This document shows, piece by piece, positions 39,200 through 49,215 of a stretch of 64,000 nt of DNA (position 1 is the first letter of the stretch; each line of letters opens with the position of its first letter). The position numbers were made by a program, and so were the translations under genes. The DNA is taken from contig NZ_BCNS01000142.1 in NCBI RefSeq assembly GCF_001528745.1, positions 16,042 through 80,041 of the forward strand. The letters are read 5' to 3'. The stretch comes from Marinobacterium profundum (lineage in GTDB: Bacteria > Pseudomonadota > Gammaproteobacteria > Pseudomonadales > Balneatricaceae). A model generated the notes under the pieces. It had not been told where the DNA came from and did no database searches. It was given only the letters and a program-made list of their open reading frames with translations.

Positions 39200-39808
39200 T
39201 TAGGTTATGCCCAGCAGCATGATGGCGCGGTCAGCGACTTGCTGCACATCCTCATACTGATGGGTGACCATCAGCAGCGTCTTCTGTGCCGCTTTGGCGG
39301 TGCGTCTTGTCCAGTCGGTGGCGCGCTGGCGACTGTGGGGGTCGAGTTCGGCGAAGGGCTCGTCCAGCAGCACTATGGGTTCGGGGCGCAACAGGGTGCG
39401 AATCAGCGCAATGCGTTGGCGTTGGCCACCGGACAGCTCAGTGGGCCTGCGTGCCAGCAACTCGGCCACTTCCAGCGTATCGAGCGCCGACTGCAGGGTC
39501 TCTTTAGGCAGCGTTGCACTGAGGCCCAGGCTCAGATTGTCGGCAATACTCAGGTGCTCAAACAGGTTGTGATCCTGAAACAGCATGCTCACCGGCCTTT
39601 GCGCAGCACCTAGCCCCAGCAGGGATTGGCCCTGCCAGTCGAGCCGGCCGCAGTGGGCCGATGCAAAGCCTGCGATGCAGTCCAGCAGAGTGGTTTTGCC
39701 AACACCGCTGCGCCCCTGTATGGCCAGAATCTCACCGCGTTGAACCTGCAGTGAATAACGCAGCGGCTGCTGATCACGCAGCACCTGCAGATCCTCTATA
39801 TCAAGCAT
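39200..39808 (-). CDS. thiQ: Thiamine ABC transporter ATPase
   Basis: 202 residues from ATG 39808 with AGGACAACAGG upstream; an upstream start would lie inside thiP. Walker A GRSGVGKTT, Q-loop LFQDHNLFEHLS, signature LSGGQRQRIALIRTL and Walker B IVLLDEPFAELDP are all present. Short ThiQ-type ATPase. Last gene of thiBPQ; overlaps thiP by 8 bp. Confidence 0.95.
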   Translation of the reverse strand: MLDIEDLQVLRDQQPLRYSLQVQRGEILAIQGRSGVGKTTLLDCIAGFASAHCGRLDWQGQSLLGLGAAQRPVSMLFQDHNLFEHLSIADNLSLGLSATLPKETLQSALDTLEVAELLARRPTELSGGQRQRIALIRTLLRPEPIVLLDEPFAELDPHSRQRATDWTRRTAKAAQKTLLMVTHQYEDVQQVADRAIMLLGIT

Positions 39809-41402
39809 CCTGTTGTCCTTTCTCGAAGTGCTGAAACAGCCAGACCACCAGTGCACAAATCAGCAGTAACAGCAGGGAGGCAACCGAAGCCTCGCCCATG
39901 CGGTAGGTACCGGCGTAGCCGTAAATCAGCCAGGGCAGGGTGGTCCAGTCGCTGGTGCCGAAGATGGAAAAGATCGCCACATCCCCCATGGCAAGCAGCA
40001 GCATCAGCGCAAAGCTGGTGATGCAGGCGCGGCGCATATAAGGCCACTCAATGCGCAGGCGCTCTTGGAATCCGAGTTTCAGTGAGCGCACCAGACGCTC
40101 ATACTGACGGTCGAACTGCAGCAGTCGGGGGCGCAGTTGCTGCACGGCATAGGGCAGGATCAGCACCATATTGAGCAGCACCACAAACAGCATGCCCCAG
40201 TGATCCAGATCCAGGCGCGGCAGCAGCAAAATATAGAGCCCGACCGACACCACCATGGCCGGTGCCACCAGGGCGTGGGTACTCAGCCAGTCGCACAGTA
40301 GCGCCAGGGTATTGCGGCCTTCAGTGCGAGCAAAACGCGAGGGCAACAGCGTGGCGTAGGCGAGTAACAGGGCGCCAGTACCGGCAATGGCTGCGATGAG
40401 CAAGGTAATGAATGCAGGCCGGGCTATAGCCAGCCAGTCAAAGCGTGCCAGGTTCACCTGTAGTACGCCGGGCACCAGGGCCAGCAATGGTAACAGCAGC
40501 GCCAGCGCGGCCGTGGCGTATAGCAGCCGGTGCAGGCGCTGCATGGCGGCACCGGGTTTGGGTGTCCAGTGCTGTTGGGTACTATCAACGCCCAGCCACT
40601 GGTTACCACCGAGTCGGTTCAGTAACAGGAAAAGGCTGCCGGCAATCAGCAGCTGGGTCCAGGCCAGCGTCAGGGCTTCGGGGATATTGAAGTCGTACTT
40701 GAGGGACTGATAGATTGCCACTTCCAGGGTGGTGGCTCGAGGTCCGCCACCGAGGGCCAGCACCACGGCAAAGCTGTTAAAACAGAGCACGAACACAAAA
40801 CCGAACAGCTGCAGCATGCCGGCACGCAGGGCCGGCCATTCGATCAGGCGCAAGCGCTGCCAGGCTCCGAGCTTGAGCTGTGCTGCCAGCTTCCAGCTGC
40901 TGTCGGGAATATGCTGCAGCTGCAAGAGTTGTACTCGAATGGCAAAGGGCAGGTTCAGATACACATGGGCGATCAGGATGCCGGGCAGGCCGTAGAGGTT
41001 CCAGTCTTGTCCAAGCCAGGGGCTGATGAGTCCCTGGCGCCCGAGCAGCGCCACCAGTCCGGTTATCAGGATAAGTGTTGGCATCACGAAGCTGAGCACA
41101 CACAGGCTCAGAAAGCTCTGACGCAACCAGAGCCCTGGGCTGTAATAGAGTGCTCTCGCCACGGGCCAGGCGAGAACGAGCGCCAGCAGAGCGCTCAAGC
41201 CCGCCTGTTTGATGGAAAACCAGACAACGCTGTGAAAATAACCATCTGATAGCAGGCGGGTGTCCAGGCGGCTCTCAGTCCCCGAGCTATCAAATCCGAT
41301 CAGGCCATAGAACGCCAGTACGGTGACAGCCAGGCTGAACCCCAGGGCCAGCATGCCGGCAGCAAGCATAGCGGCAGTTACTGTGCGGCGCTGCTGCGCC
41401 AC
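39801..41402 (-). CDS. thiP: Thiamine ABC transporter permease
   Basis: 533 residues with about twelve helices in two repeated halves, as in ThiP. The GTG start at 41402 overlaps the end of thiB by 25 bp; the resulting MAQQRRTV start resembles known ThiP N-termini, so I keep it over the ATG at 41369. Each half has an EAA-like loop (e.g. GAWQRLRLIEWPALR and GFQERLRIEWPYMR). Confidence 0.95.
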   Translation of the reverse strand: MAQQRRTVTAAMLAAGMLALGFSLAVTVLAFYGLIGFDSSGTESRLDTRLLSDGYFHSVVWFSIKQAGLSALLALVLAWPVARALYYSPGLWLRQSFLSLCVLSFVMPTLILITGLVALLGRQGLISPWLGQDWNLYGLPGILIAHVYLNLPFAIRVQLLQLQHIPDSSWKLAAQLKLGAWQRLRLIEWPALRAGMLQLFGFVFVLCFNSFAVVLALGGGPRATTLEVAIYQSLKYDFNIPEALTLAWTQLLIAGSLFLLLNRLGGNQWLGVDSTQQHWTPKPGAAMQRLHRLLYATAALALLLPLLALVPGVLQVNLARFDWLAIARPAFITLLIAAIAGTGALLLAYATLLPSRFARTEGRNTLALLCDWLSTHALVAPAMVVSVGLYILLLPRLDLDHWGMLFVVLLNMVLILPYAVQQLRPRLLQFDRQYERLVRSLKLGFQERLRIEWPYMRRACITSFALMLLLAMGDVAIFSIFGTSDWTTLPWLIYGYAGTYRMGEASVASLLLLLICALVVWLFQHFEKGQQDA

Positions 41403-42361
41403 TCACGCAGCCATTGCTGGCGCGAGGCACCGGCTTCTTCGGCGCTAAAACCAATACGCTGGGGGCTGATTAGCTCGCCGAATACCGGCGGTAGCTCAAC
41501 ATTGTCTATCACCGGCAGCATCCAGTTGGTGACAGGGATAATGGCCTGGGCTTGGGGGGATACCAGAAACTGCAGGAAGTCGCGTCCCAGGTCTTTGTTC
41601 TGGCTGGTGCTAGTGATGGCGGCCAGTTCTATCTGTGCCACGTGACCTTCACTGAACGGAGCGGCGCGGTACTGCGTCTTGTTTTCGGCCACCACATGGT
41701 AGGCCGGCGAGGTGTTATAGCTCAGCACATAGTCGGCATCGCCCGCGAGAAACAGGCTATAGGCTTCCCACCAGCCTTTGGTGACCGTGACCGTATGGCG
41801 GGATAACTGTTGCCAGGCCGCCGGCGCTTCATCGCCGTAGACCGCCTTGACCCACATCATCAGGCCCTGGCCCGGGGTGCTGGTGCGCGGGTCCTGGTAG
41901 ATCACGCTGGCATCGGACTCGATCAGCGCCCGCAGAGAGGTTACCGGCTGGCTGATTTTGCTGCTGTCATAGATAAAGGCAAAGTAGCCAAAATCAAAGG
42001 GTACGAAGCTGTCGTCCTGCCAGGCCAGCTCCTGGCGCAATGGGCTAATGCTCAGCCCGTGGGGCTCAATAAGCCCGGTGGCACGGGTGTCCACGCTCAG
42101 GCCATCATCAATGCCCAGAATCACATCTGCCTTGTTGTTCTCGCCCTCGATCCGCAGCCGATTGAGGATACTGACGCCGTCTTCCACCGCCACGTATTCC
42201 AGATCACAGCCGCACTGGGCTTCGAAGGCCTGTTCCAGCTGCGGACCTGGCCCCCATTCGGATACGAAAGAGTCATAGGTATAGACGCGCAGATCCGCGG
42301 CCTGGCTGGCCTGGGTGAGTCCGAACGCCAGTGCTGAGCACAGGCCTATAATAGTTTTCAT
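41378..42361 (-). CDS. thiB: Thiamine-binding periplasmic protein
   Basis: 327 residues. Signal peptide ends near ASQAA before DLRVYTYDSFVSEWGPG, the typical TbpA/ThiB start. DVILGIDDGLS and LSYNTSPAYHVV are further family blocks. First gene of the importer. I looked for a TPP riboswitch in the ~108-bp gap upstream and did not find the CTGAGA-type core, which is unusual for thiBPQ. Confidence 0.94.
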   Translation of the reverse strand: MKTIIGLCSALAFGLTQASQAADLRVYTYDSFVSEWGPGPQLEQAFEAQCGCDLEYVAVEDGVSILNRLRIEGENNKADVILGIDDGLSVDTRATGLIEPHGLSISPLRQELAWQDDSFVPFDFGYFAFIYDSSKISQPVTSLRALIESDASVIYQDPRTSTPGQGLMMWVKAVYGDEAPAAWQQLSRHTVTVTKGWWEAYSLFLAGDADYVLSYNTSPAYHVVAENKTQYRAAPFSEGHVAQIELAAITSTSQNKDLGRDFLQFLVSPQAQAIIPVTNWMLPVIDNVELPPVFGELISPQRIGFSAEEAGASRQQWLREWRSSAAQ

Positions 42362-42469
42362 GCTAATCCTTCAATGCCGGTGGCAGACGCCGGACATCAT
42401 GGCAGGTACACTGCGCCGACCGTGGGTCTGTAATGGGCCCGGATTCTAACGCAGCCGGTAGTTTCAGTC

Positions 42470-43390
42470 ATGCAAGCAGCGCCCTTTTCCGCCGTACAGC
42501 CCGTCGTTCAGTCTGCGATTCACCTATATATGCAACAGCACCCTGAGCTGGCCTCGGTATCGCCACAGTGGCAGCCCATGGCCGGTGGCAGCAGCAATAG
42601 GCTCTATAGTTCGGTCGCCGACTCGCTGGTGCTGCGGGTGAATGCTGCGCCCGAGCAGGTGCCTGGCGTTGATCGCAGGCGCGAGGCCGATGTGCTGGCA
42701 CAGCTGCAGGGGCAGCCCTGGGCGCCCTGGGTACTGCACTGTGCCGTGCAGCCCAGCGCAGAGGGTGATCATGGCTGGCTGCTGACCCGCTGGCATGGCG
42801 AGAGCCCTGTAAGTGAATTGACCAGAGCGCAGCGCGCTCAACTGCGTGATGCCGTGTCCGCCTGGCAGGGACTTGAACTGGATGTGGATGTAGCAGGTCA
42901 GGAAAAGAGCCTGGTAATGGATTACGACGCTCTGCTCGCAGGCTACGGCGCCCAGCTTGTCGGCCTGCCGATGGAGCGCGCCCTGCAGCAGTTGGTGGTT
43001 CGCGCAGCACGGGAGCTGGCATTGTTGCCCGAGATCCCCCAGGTTCTGACGCACCATGATCTGCATCCCGGCAATCTGTGCCTGAACGCAGGCGCGCTGG
43101 TGGTGGTGGACTGGGAATATGCGGCTCTTGGCTCTGCCTGGTTTGATGCCGCCGCCCTGATACAGCGCTGTGGCATGAAGGCGGAGGATATCGCTGCGCT
43201 GCCGGCATTTGCGACTATCGATGCAACACAGTTGGTGGACGGTCTGATGAGGGCGCGCTGGCTGTGTGAAGCGCTGGAATGTCTCTGGTACTGGGCCCGT
43301 GGCCTGGCCGGCACTGACCGCAAGATGGCGGATTTGATGCGCGACACCCTGCGGCTGTTCAAACAGCCTGAATTAACGGTGGCGGGCTGA
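42470..43390 (+). CDS. Phosphotransferase, probable thiamine kinase
   Basis: 306 residues of the aminoglycoside phosphotransferase/choline kinase fold. N-terminal MAGGSSNRLY binds ATP; the catalytic loop is LTHHDLHPGNLCL and the metal site VVVDWEYAALG. It is divergent from thiBPQ, which suggests a salvage kinase such as ThiK acting on imported thiamine. The substrate is inferred from context; the family also acts on choline and other alcohols. Confidence 0.8.
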   Translation: MQAAPFSAVQPVVQSAIHLYMQQHPELASVSPQWQPMAGGSSNRLYSSVADSLVLRVNAAPEQVPGVDRRREADVLAQLQGQPWAPWVLHCAVQPSAEGDHGWLLTRWHGESPVSELTRAQRAQLRDAVSAWQGLELDVDVAGQEKSLVMDYDALLAGYGAQLVGLPMERALQQLVVRAARELALLPEIPQVLTHHDLHPGNLCLNAGALVVVDWEYAALGSAWFDAAALIQRCGMKAEDIAALPAFATIDATQLVDGLMRARWLCEALECLWYWARGLAGTDRKMADLMRDTLRLFKQPELTVAG

Positions 43391-43606
43391 CGTCCCTACT
43401 GGACCACCGATCTCGACCAAGTAGGATGCAGCGAAGAGAAACCCATCAATGGTCCATTGTTGGGCTAGGTCTCTTCGGGCCTGCAACCTGCGGCCATATT
43501 AAAAACAATGCTTAGAGTACAGTGTCGCCCATTCCCATGGGGTATTCCGCACAAGCGGCTTTGGCGGGGACATAACATCATCTTGATCGATCGCTCAAAT
43601 TAAGAC

Positions 43607-43621
43607 TTGAACGGTCGTTCA
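43607..43621 (+). promoter_or_regulatory. TetR-like operator overlapping a -35 region
   Basis: TGAACG-GT-CGTTCA (43608-43621) is a perfect 6-bp inverted repeat beginning in TTGAAC, a candidate -35 with TACCAT 17 bp downstream. A second imperfect dyad, CTTGA...TCAAG, follows at 43644-43661. The rest of 43391-43734 holds no gene. No regulator is next to it. Confidence 0.5.
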
Positions 43622-43734
43622 TGTTGGATTACCATAGTCCTAACTTGAACAAATGATCAAGTTGTTGCAAGAAGGGCTGCTTACCAATAGAGCGGCCCGA
43701 CAACAGATTTATTTGGATCACACCAGGAGAGATC

Positions 43735-44289
43735 ATGACTGAATTTAAGCTTCACACTATGGAATCCGCCCCAGCCGACAGCAAGCCGCTGCTGGAGGAT
43801 TCCCTCAAAGGTTTCGGCATGATTCCCAATCTGCACGCCGTAATGGCAGAAGCACCTGGGCTGCTGGAAGGCTACAAGCTGCTGCACGAATTCTTCCAGA
43901 ACACCTCGTTCGACAAGGATGAACTGACCGTGGTGTGGCAGACCATCAACGTAGAGCATGAGTGCCATTACTGTGTACCGGCTCATACCGGTATCGCGCA
44001 CATGATGAAGGTTGATGGCGCATTGACTGAAGCGCTGCGTAACAGCACCGCCATGCCCACGCAAAAGTTGCAGGTACTGCACGATACGACTCTGGCGATA
44101 GTGCGTAATCGCGGCCACCTGAGCGAAGCTGAAGTTGAAACCTTTTTTGCGGCAGGATACGCTCAGCGCCAGCTGCTCGAAATCGTACTGGGCCTGTCGC
44201 AGAAGGTGATGAGCAACTATGTAAACCACCTCGCCAACACGCCGGTCGATAAAGCGTTTGAGAAGTTCTCCTGGCAAAAGCAAGGCTGA
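43735..44289 (+). CDS. AhpD/carboxymuconolactone decarboxylase-like protein
   Basis: 184 residues. The redox/metal motif EHECHYCVPAHTG holds a CxxC followed by His, as in AhpD-type members of the CMD family. ATG after CAGGAGAG. It may act in peroxide or electrophile detoxification or as a decarboxylase. An operator-like dyad of TetR type precedes it, so it may be inducible together with the EthD-like gene downstream. Confidence 0.85.
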   Translation: MTEFKLHTMESAPADSKPLLEDSLKGFGMIPNLHAVMAEAPGLLEGYKLLHEFFQNTSFDKDELTVVWQTINVEHECHYCVPAHTGIAHMMKVDGALTEALRNSTAMPTQKLQVLHDTTLAIVRNRGHLSEAEVETFFAAGYAQRQLLEIVLGLSQKVMSNYVNHLANTPVDKAFEKFSWQKQG

Positions 44290-44403
44290 GTGTTTGAAGT
44301 TGAAGGCAGGGCGCCGCCTGGGGGATTTGTCAGCTGACGCTCTGTTTACTTAGCTAATTTTTCCAGAATTTTCAGCAAGGGTCTGACTTTCAAGGTGGCC
44401 TGA

Positions 44404-44712
44404 ATGATTAAAGTGTCTGTAATGTATCCCAAGGGTGCCGATATCCATTTCGACACTGATTATTTTTTGACATCCCACAAACCGCTGGTGGTCAAGTTGC
44501 TTGGTGATGCGCTAAAAGGCGTTGAGGTTAACTTCGGTCTTGCAGGGCCTTCCGGTAAAGCGGCACCCTATATCGCAATGACGCACCTGACATTTGAGTC
44601 TATGGAAGGGGCTCTTCAGTCCTTTATGCATCATGCGCCAAGGCTGTTAGCCGATGTAACCAACTACACCAATGTCCAGCCGCAGCTGCAGATTAGCGAA
44701 ATAGTTCAGTAA
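44404..44712 (+). CDS. EthD-family protein
   Basis: 102 residues. The start MIKVSVMYPKGADIHFDTDYFLTSHKPLV and the end VTNYTNVQPQLQISEIV fit the EthD ferredoxin-like dimeric fold, named after a protein needed for ethyl tert-butyl ether degradation. Catalysis is not established for the family. Follows the CMD-like gene by 114 bp. Confidence 0.8.
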   Translation: MIKVSVMYPKGADIHFDTDYFLTSHKPLVVKLLGDALKGVEVNFGLAGPSGKAAPYIAMTHLTFESMEGALQSFMHHAPRLLADVTNYTNVQPQLQISEIVQ

Positions 44713-44806
44713 GCCGAGCGATTCCGCGCCCGCACTGCTGGGCGCTCAAGCTGCTTTCAGGGCAGGTTCTGTAGTCCCGCTTGCGTTCGTATAGGAAGAA
44801 GTACCT

Positions 44807-45106
44807 TTGGTCGCCAAAGTCAGAAACAGAGTGATATTTAGCTCGTCCAGGTTTTCCGTCAATCTTGTGACCTATCCCACCGATCACAAGGTGATGCGGC
44901 ATATAGACCATGCCCCCGAAAGGAAGTACTACAAGTTAAATTTTGTACTCGTAAAGCCTGAATTCGGTGGCGTTTTCGACTGTGAAAAATGCATTCTCAA
45001 CCTGTTTGGGCGCATCTATCTTTTTCGGCCAGATCAATATGAACATAGCGTTTCCCGCATAGAGGCGGGCAAGCGCGTTTTGTTGAGCTTCGCATTGAGT
45101 ATCTAG
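44807..45106 (+). CDS. Small 2OG-Fe(II) oxygenase-like protein
   Basis: 99 residues from a TTG start with AGGAAG upstream. The metal ligands of the double-stranded beta-helix fold are visible: His and Asp in MRHIDHAPERKYYK, distal His in PDQYEHSVS and the 2-oxoglutarate-binding Arg in EAGKRVLLSF. The N-terminal strands common to longer members are short here, so it may be a minimal or truncated enzyme. Substrate unknown. Confidence 0.65.
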   Translation: MVAKVRNRVIFSSSRFSVNLVTYPTDHKVMRHIDHAPERKYYKLNFVLVKPEFGGVFDCEKCILNLFGRIYLFRPDQYEHSVSRIEAGKRVLLSFALSI

Positions 45107-45320
45107 CAATAATCTTGGTATTTTCCGCTGTGTTCCTGCCGCAAATGCTGGTGCCGGAAATGATGACGGTCTTTAAATAAAAAGAGCGAAGCCTGTGGGT
45201 GCAGCACATTTTGCCTGCAGGCTTCGCTTGAAAGTACAGTCTGGCGGCGATGCCGCCGGAGCTGCGTTGCCGGTAACGGCAGGGTGATGTAGGGGTTTGA
45301 AACAAAGGATTTGAGACAAG

Positions 45321-45354
45321 AGCCTGGGCAGATGGGTGCTGCCCGGGCTTTTTT
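45321..45354 (+). terminator. Terminator downstream of the small oxygenase gene
   Basis: AGCCTGGGCA pairs with TGCCCGGGCT (one G-U), followed by six T. Another long dyad AGCGAAGCCTG...CAGGCTTCGCT (45184-45228) lies upstream. No gene is seen in 45107-45451. Confidence 0.8.
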
Positions 45355-45451
45355 GTCCCTCGCACTTGCGTGCCAGGGGCAGGCCGGTGTTAGAGATAGC
45401 CCTCGGCTTTCACCCGTCGGCTGTGCGGGCGGGGCTTGGGAATAGAACCGC

Positions 45452-46288
<837 letters not shown>

Positions 46289-46495
46289 GAATGCCTCTTT
46301 GGTTGGTGGTCTTGATCCGCGATCGCCCTGTCCTGAACAGGACATGCCCGCACTGGAAGAGCCGGGTATGGAGACCGGGATCGGTCATTTGGCTAACGCG
46401 TTAAAGTACGCGACTGGGCGCCGCTTGCTGAGATGGGTCAATGGTCACACTCTATAGAATCAACAGATGTATTCTCAAATTAAATATTTGGATAA

Positions 46496-46520
46496 GAAGT
46501 ATTCGATTATCGAATACTTC
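46496..46520. promoter_or_regulatory. Perfect 11-bp inverted repeat upstream of allE
   Basis: GAAGTATTCGA-TTA-TCGAATACTTC is an uncommonly perfect palindrome in an AT-rich patch, about 210 bp upstream of allE and 80 bp beyond the SRAP gene stop. A 20-residue ORF (46541-46603) follows it; I cannot support that as a gene. The palindrome is a likely repressor operator, factor unknown. Confidence 0.6.
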
Positions 46521-46599
46521 ATCATCATCAGGCTCATTCAATGGAGCTAATACTGCCCGATGACGAATTCGCAGCATTCAATGCGTTATTTCTGGGTAC

Positions 46600-47277
46600 T
46601 TAATTGGCATCCAGCCGAAACAGTGCAGGCCCCAAAGTGCTGGGCGCCTGCTTGTGGTGACTGTTATTGATCACAGGATCTATGGGCACGACTTCCAGCG
46701 CGCAGGGGAGGCTGGGCATCAGCAGCGGCATCAGGTGGTGTCCGTCGATGGTTGGATCCAGCCATCGCGCCCACAAATCGGCCGGCAGCATGACAGGTTG
46801 GCGGTGGTGTATCTGCTCCATTCCGGGGGCGGCGGCTGTGGTGAGAATGGTGCAGCTGTGTATTGTCTCGGCGCCATGCCCCCATTGCTCCCACAGGCCC
46901 GCAAAGGCAAAGACAGCGTCAACCGGCTGGATGGAGTAGGGCTGCTTGTGGCCCGCTTCGGTACGCCACTCAATGAAAGATGACGCCGGAATAATGCAGC
47001 GCTGGTGCTTGAGCGGGCCGCTAAATGCCTTGCTGCTCGCCAGAGTCTCTGCCTTGGCGTTGAACATCGAATAGCGCGTGTCCGGTTCCCGTGCCCAATG
47101 CGGCACCAGCCACCAGCGCATGTTTTGCAGAACGTTCTTCTCTTCCACCTGCCGTATCACCGGCACCTGCTCCGTCGGCGCCAGGTTATAGCGCGTCTGG
47201 ATGCGAAGGCTGATACCCAGTTCATCCAGCAGCCCCTGAGTGAATGGATCGTCAATCACGTTGTAGCGTCCGCACAT
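46600..47277 (-). CDS. yedK: SOS-response-associated peptidase (SRAP/HMCES family)
   Basis: 225 residues. The N-terminal catalytic Cys2 (MCGRYNV) becomes exposed after Met removal and crosslinks to abasic sites in single-stranded DNA. Conserved RYNLAPTE, FNAKAETLA, CIIPASSFIEWR and the His in HHRQPVML are present. It protects abasic DNA during replication. Confidence 0.9.
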   Translation of the reverse strand: MCGRYNVIDDPFTQGLLDELGISLRIQTRYNLAPTEQVPVIRQVEEKNVLQNMRWWLVPHWAREPDTRYSMFNAKAETLASSKAFSGPLKHQRCIIPASSFIEWRTEAGHKQPYSIQPVDAVFAFAGLWEQWGHGAETIHSCTILTTAAAPGMEQIHHRQPVMLPADLWARWLDPTIDGHHLMPLLMPSLPCALEVVPIDPVINNSHHKQAPSTLGPALFRLDAN

Positions 47278-47783
47278 ATCTCAGTACCCACGTAAACTCT
47301 CTGGTTATCACAAGATAGCAAATGAGGTCACTGATGTTGGGGGAAGGCGGCTCAATGCGATCTTGAGGCGTCTATACCTCCTCAAGGGCATGCAGATACA
47401 GGTGCCGGCGCACCAGCGCTTGGTCCCCCAGGCGTTCGGCCGCATGCTGCAGTATCCGGTCTAGTCCAATGTGTGCGCCCACAGTTTCGCCGGCAACACC
47501 CCGGCGCGGCCTTACCTGGGGCTGGGCAAGGACGACTAGCGCGAGGTGCTGTAGTTCTTGGAAGACGAGATACTTGCGCGGATGCCGGGCGCCTGAGAGC
47601 GCGTCTAAGCGACGCTAGCGGCAAGGGGTATCGTGGCATGGGTCGGAAGGGGTTAAACGAATCTGGAAGCGATTAATCGGAGTCTAGCTTGACCGTAGGG
47701 TGTGTCATGATAATTCGCTGTCTATTTTCACGCTTGTTGTCTAAGTTTGGAGTCTCAGGCCAAGCATGACACGGAGCTAGTCG
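47278..47783. other. Degenerate stretch between SRAP and KAP genes
   Basis: About 500 bp with no intact gene. The minus strand carries a short open stretch, ending at 47372-47374, that reads like the tail of a helical protein (HAAERLGDQALVRRH) but is interrupted by a stop upstream near 47518. I do not recognise it; it may be a gene remnant. It borders the AT-rich island that begins near 47700. Confidence 0.35.
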
Positions 47784-49157
47784 ATGCGAATTACTTTGCC
47801 ACCTGTTGACCCTGCAAACATTGATAGTTTTATCAATGATGATTTGCTAATGCGTAGAGAGTTTGGGGAACAATTGCAAAATTTAGTTTTGAACGTAAAG
47901 GAACCGTTAGTGGTTTCCTTAGAAGCACCTTGGGGCGAGGGGAAGACTTATTTCGCTCATCAGTGGATGAAGCTTCTGGATGAAGAATCTAGTGTTAAGT
48001 GTATATATTTTGATGCTTTTAAATCCGATTATCATGATGAAGCATTTATGACGTTGCTTTCATTGATCTACTCGTATGGTAAAGAAGAATTAGATGAAGA
48101 TTTTGGTTCTAAAGAAAGTAAACTGAAAGGTCTGAAAAGTGCAGCGTTATCTGTTTTTAAATCCATACCTGGCTCGGCTGCCCGTGCTGGTTTGAAGTTA
48201 ATTCCTCTTGGAGATGTGCTTACAGAATTTGGGGTGGATGTCTCTCAGCAACTATTATCTAAGACTTCAGAAACGCTTGATGATTGGATGGAAAAACAGT
48301 TTGAAGCTCATTCACAAGCTGATTCGCATATAAAACAATTTCAAAATGCTCTTGATGTTTTAGTTAAAGATGTATATGGGACCACCGTTGAAGAAAAACC
48401 ATTGGTAATTGTAATTGACGAATTGGATAGATGTAGACCAGATTTTGCTCTTCAGTTGCTGGAAAAAATAAAGCATGTTTTTTCTACTAAATCTGTTGTT
48501 TTTGTATTGATTAATAATCCTAAACAGCTTCAGGGTTCAGTAAGGGCGGCATACGGTTCAGAGATTGATGCTCATAGTTATTTACAAAAGTTTTACACGA
48601 TTGCGATTTCATTGCCTAAACGACCACCGCTTAATCTAAGGCAGTCGTATGATCTACATCACTATATGTTGTACGTTTTTGATAAATTGGAAATTAGAAA
48701 TGAAAAAATCAATCTTTTAGCTACTTGTACTGCAGGCTTGCTTAGTTTGCACAATAAGTCTCTCAGGGACGTTGAAAAGGTTTCAGGTTACTTGGCACTG
48801 TATGCATTAGGTAAAGAGTTTAATAATTTAAGTGCACGTGACATATATGTTGTTTCATTACTCTGTGTTACGCGAACGATAAAGCCTGAGCTTTTCTATC
48901 GAATCTATGCCGATGACGAAGTGCGAGAAGAAGTAAAAGAATTTGTAGGGTTCAATCGGGAGGAACATTTTGACAAAAATTTAGAGGATATGTCGCAATT
49001 CATTTATTGGTTGTTCGTGCGGAATCGTTCCTCAGTAACGGCGAAAGAACTCGGCGTCTACCAGAAGCAGGAAGGAGAGCGGGCAAAAGGAACCCTGCCT
49101 AGAGATAAAAAGTCATATGTTCAACGTTTGATTGTCCCTTTGCATCTTATGACTTAG
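47784..49157 (+). CDS. KAP-family P-loop NTPase, possible anti-phage gene
   Basis: 457 residues. Walker A is APWGEGKT (48-55) and Walker B LVIVIDELDR (about 206-215), followed by CRPDFALQLLEKIKHVF, a KAP hallmark. KAP NTPases include PifA of the F plasmid, which excludes phage T7, and many defence-island proteins. The gene is much richer in A/T than the rest of the window (visible in codon third positions), pointing to transfer. The middle region 100-170 is mildly hydrophobic; true KAP membrane insertions are not clear here. It stands alone next to a phage remnant. Antiviral role is an inference. Confidence 0.85.
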   Translation: MRITLPPVDPANIDSFINDDLLMRREFGEQLQNLVLNVKEPLVVSLEAPWGEGKTYFAHQWMKLLDEESSVKCIYFDAFKSDYHDEAFMTLLSLIYSYGKEELDEDFGSKESKLKGLKSAALSVFKSIPGSAARAGLKLIPLGDVLTEFGVDVSQQLLSKTSETLDDWMEKQFEAHSQADSHIKQFQNALDVLVKDVYGTTVEEKPLVIVIDELDRCRPDFALQLLEKIKHVFSTKSVVFVLINNPKQLQGSVRAAYGSEIDAHSYLQKFYTIAISLPKRPPLNLRQSYDLHHYMLYVFDKLEIRNEKINLLATCTAGLLSLHNKSLRDVEKVSGYLALYALGKEFNNLSARDIYVVSLLCVTRTIKPELFYRIYADDEVREEVKEFVGFNREEHFDKNLEDMSQFIYWLFVRNRSSVTAKELGVYQKQEGERAKGTLPRDKKSYVQRLIVPLHLMT

Positions 49158-49192
49158 AAACCTCCAACCCACGTTAAACCACTTCTCCCGCG

Positions 49193-49215
49193 CATACCGC
49201 CATCATGGCGGTATG
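49193..49215. promoter_or_regulatory. Hairpin ahead of the phage remnant
   Basis: CATACCGCC-ATCAT-GGCGGTATG is a perfect 9-bp dyad overlapping the ATG at 49213. Could act as a terminator-like stem for the KAP gene, but no T-run follows. Confidence 0.5.

Noticed and set aside
42362..42470. Possible TPP riboswitch upstream of thiB
   Set aside because: The minus strand lacks the CTGAGA core and the GCG...GGGA closing segment.
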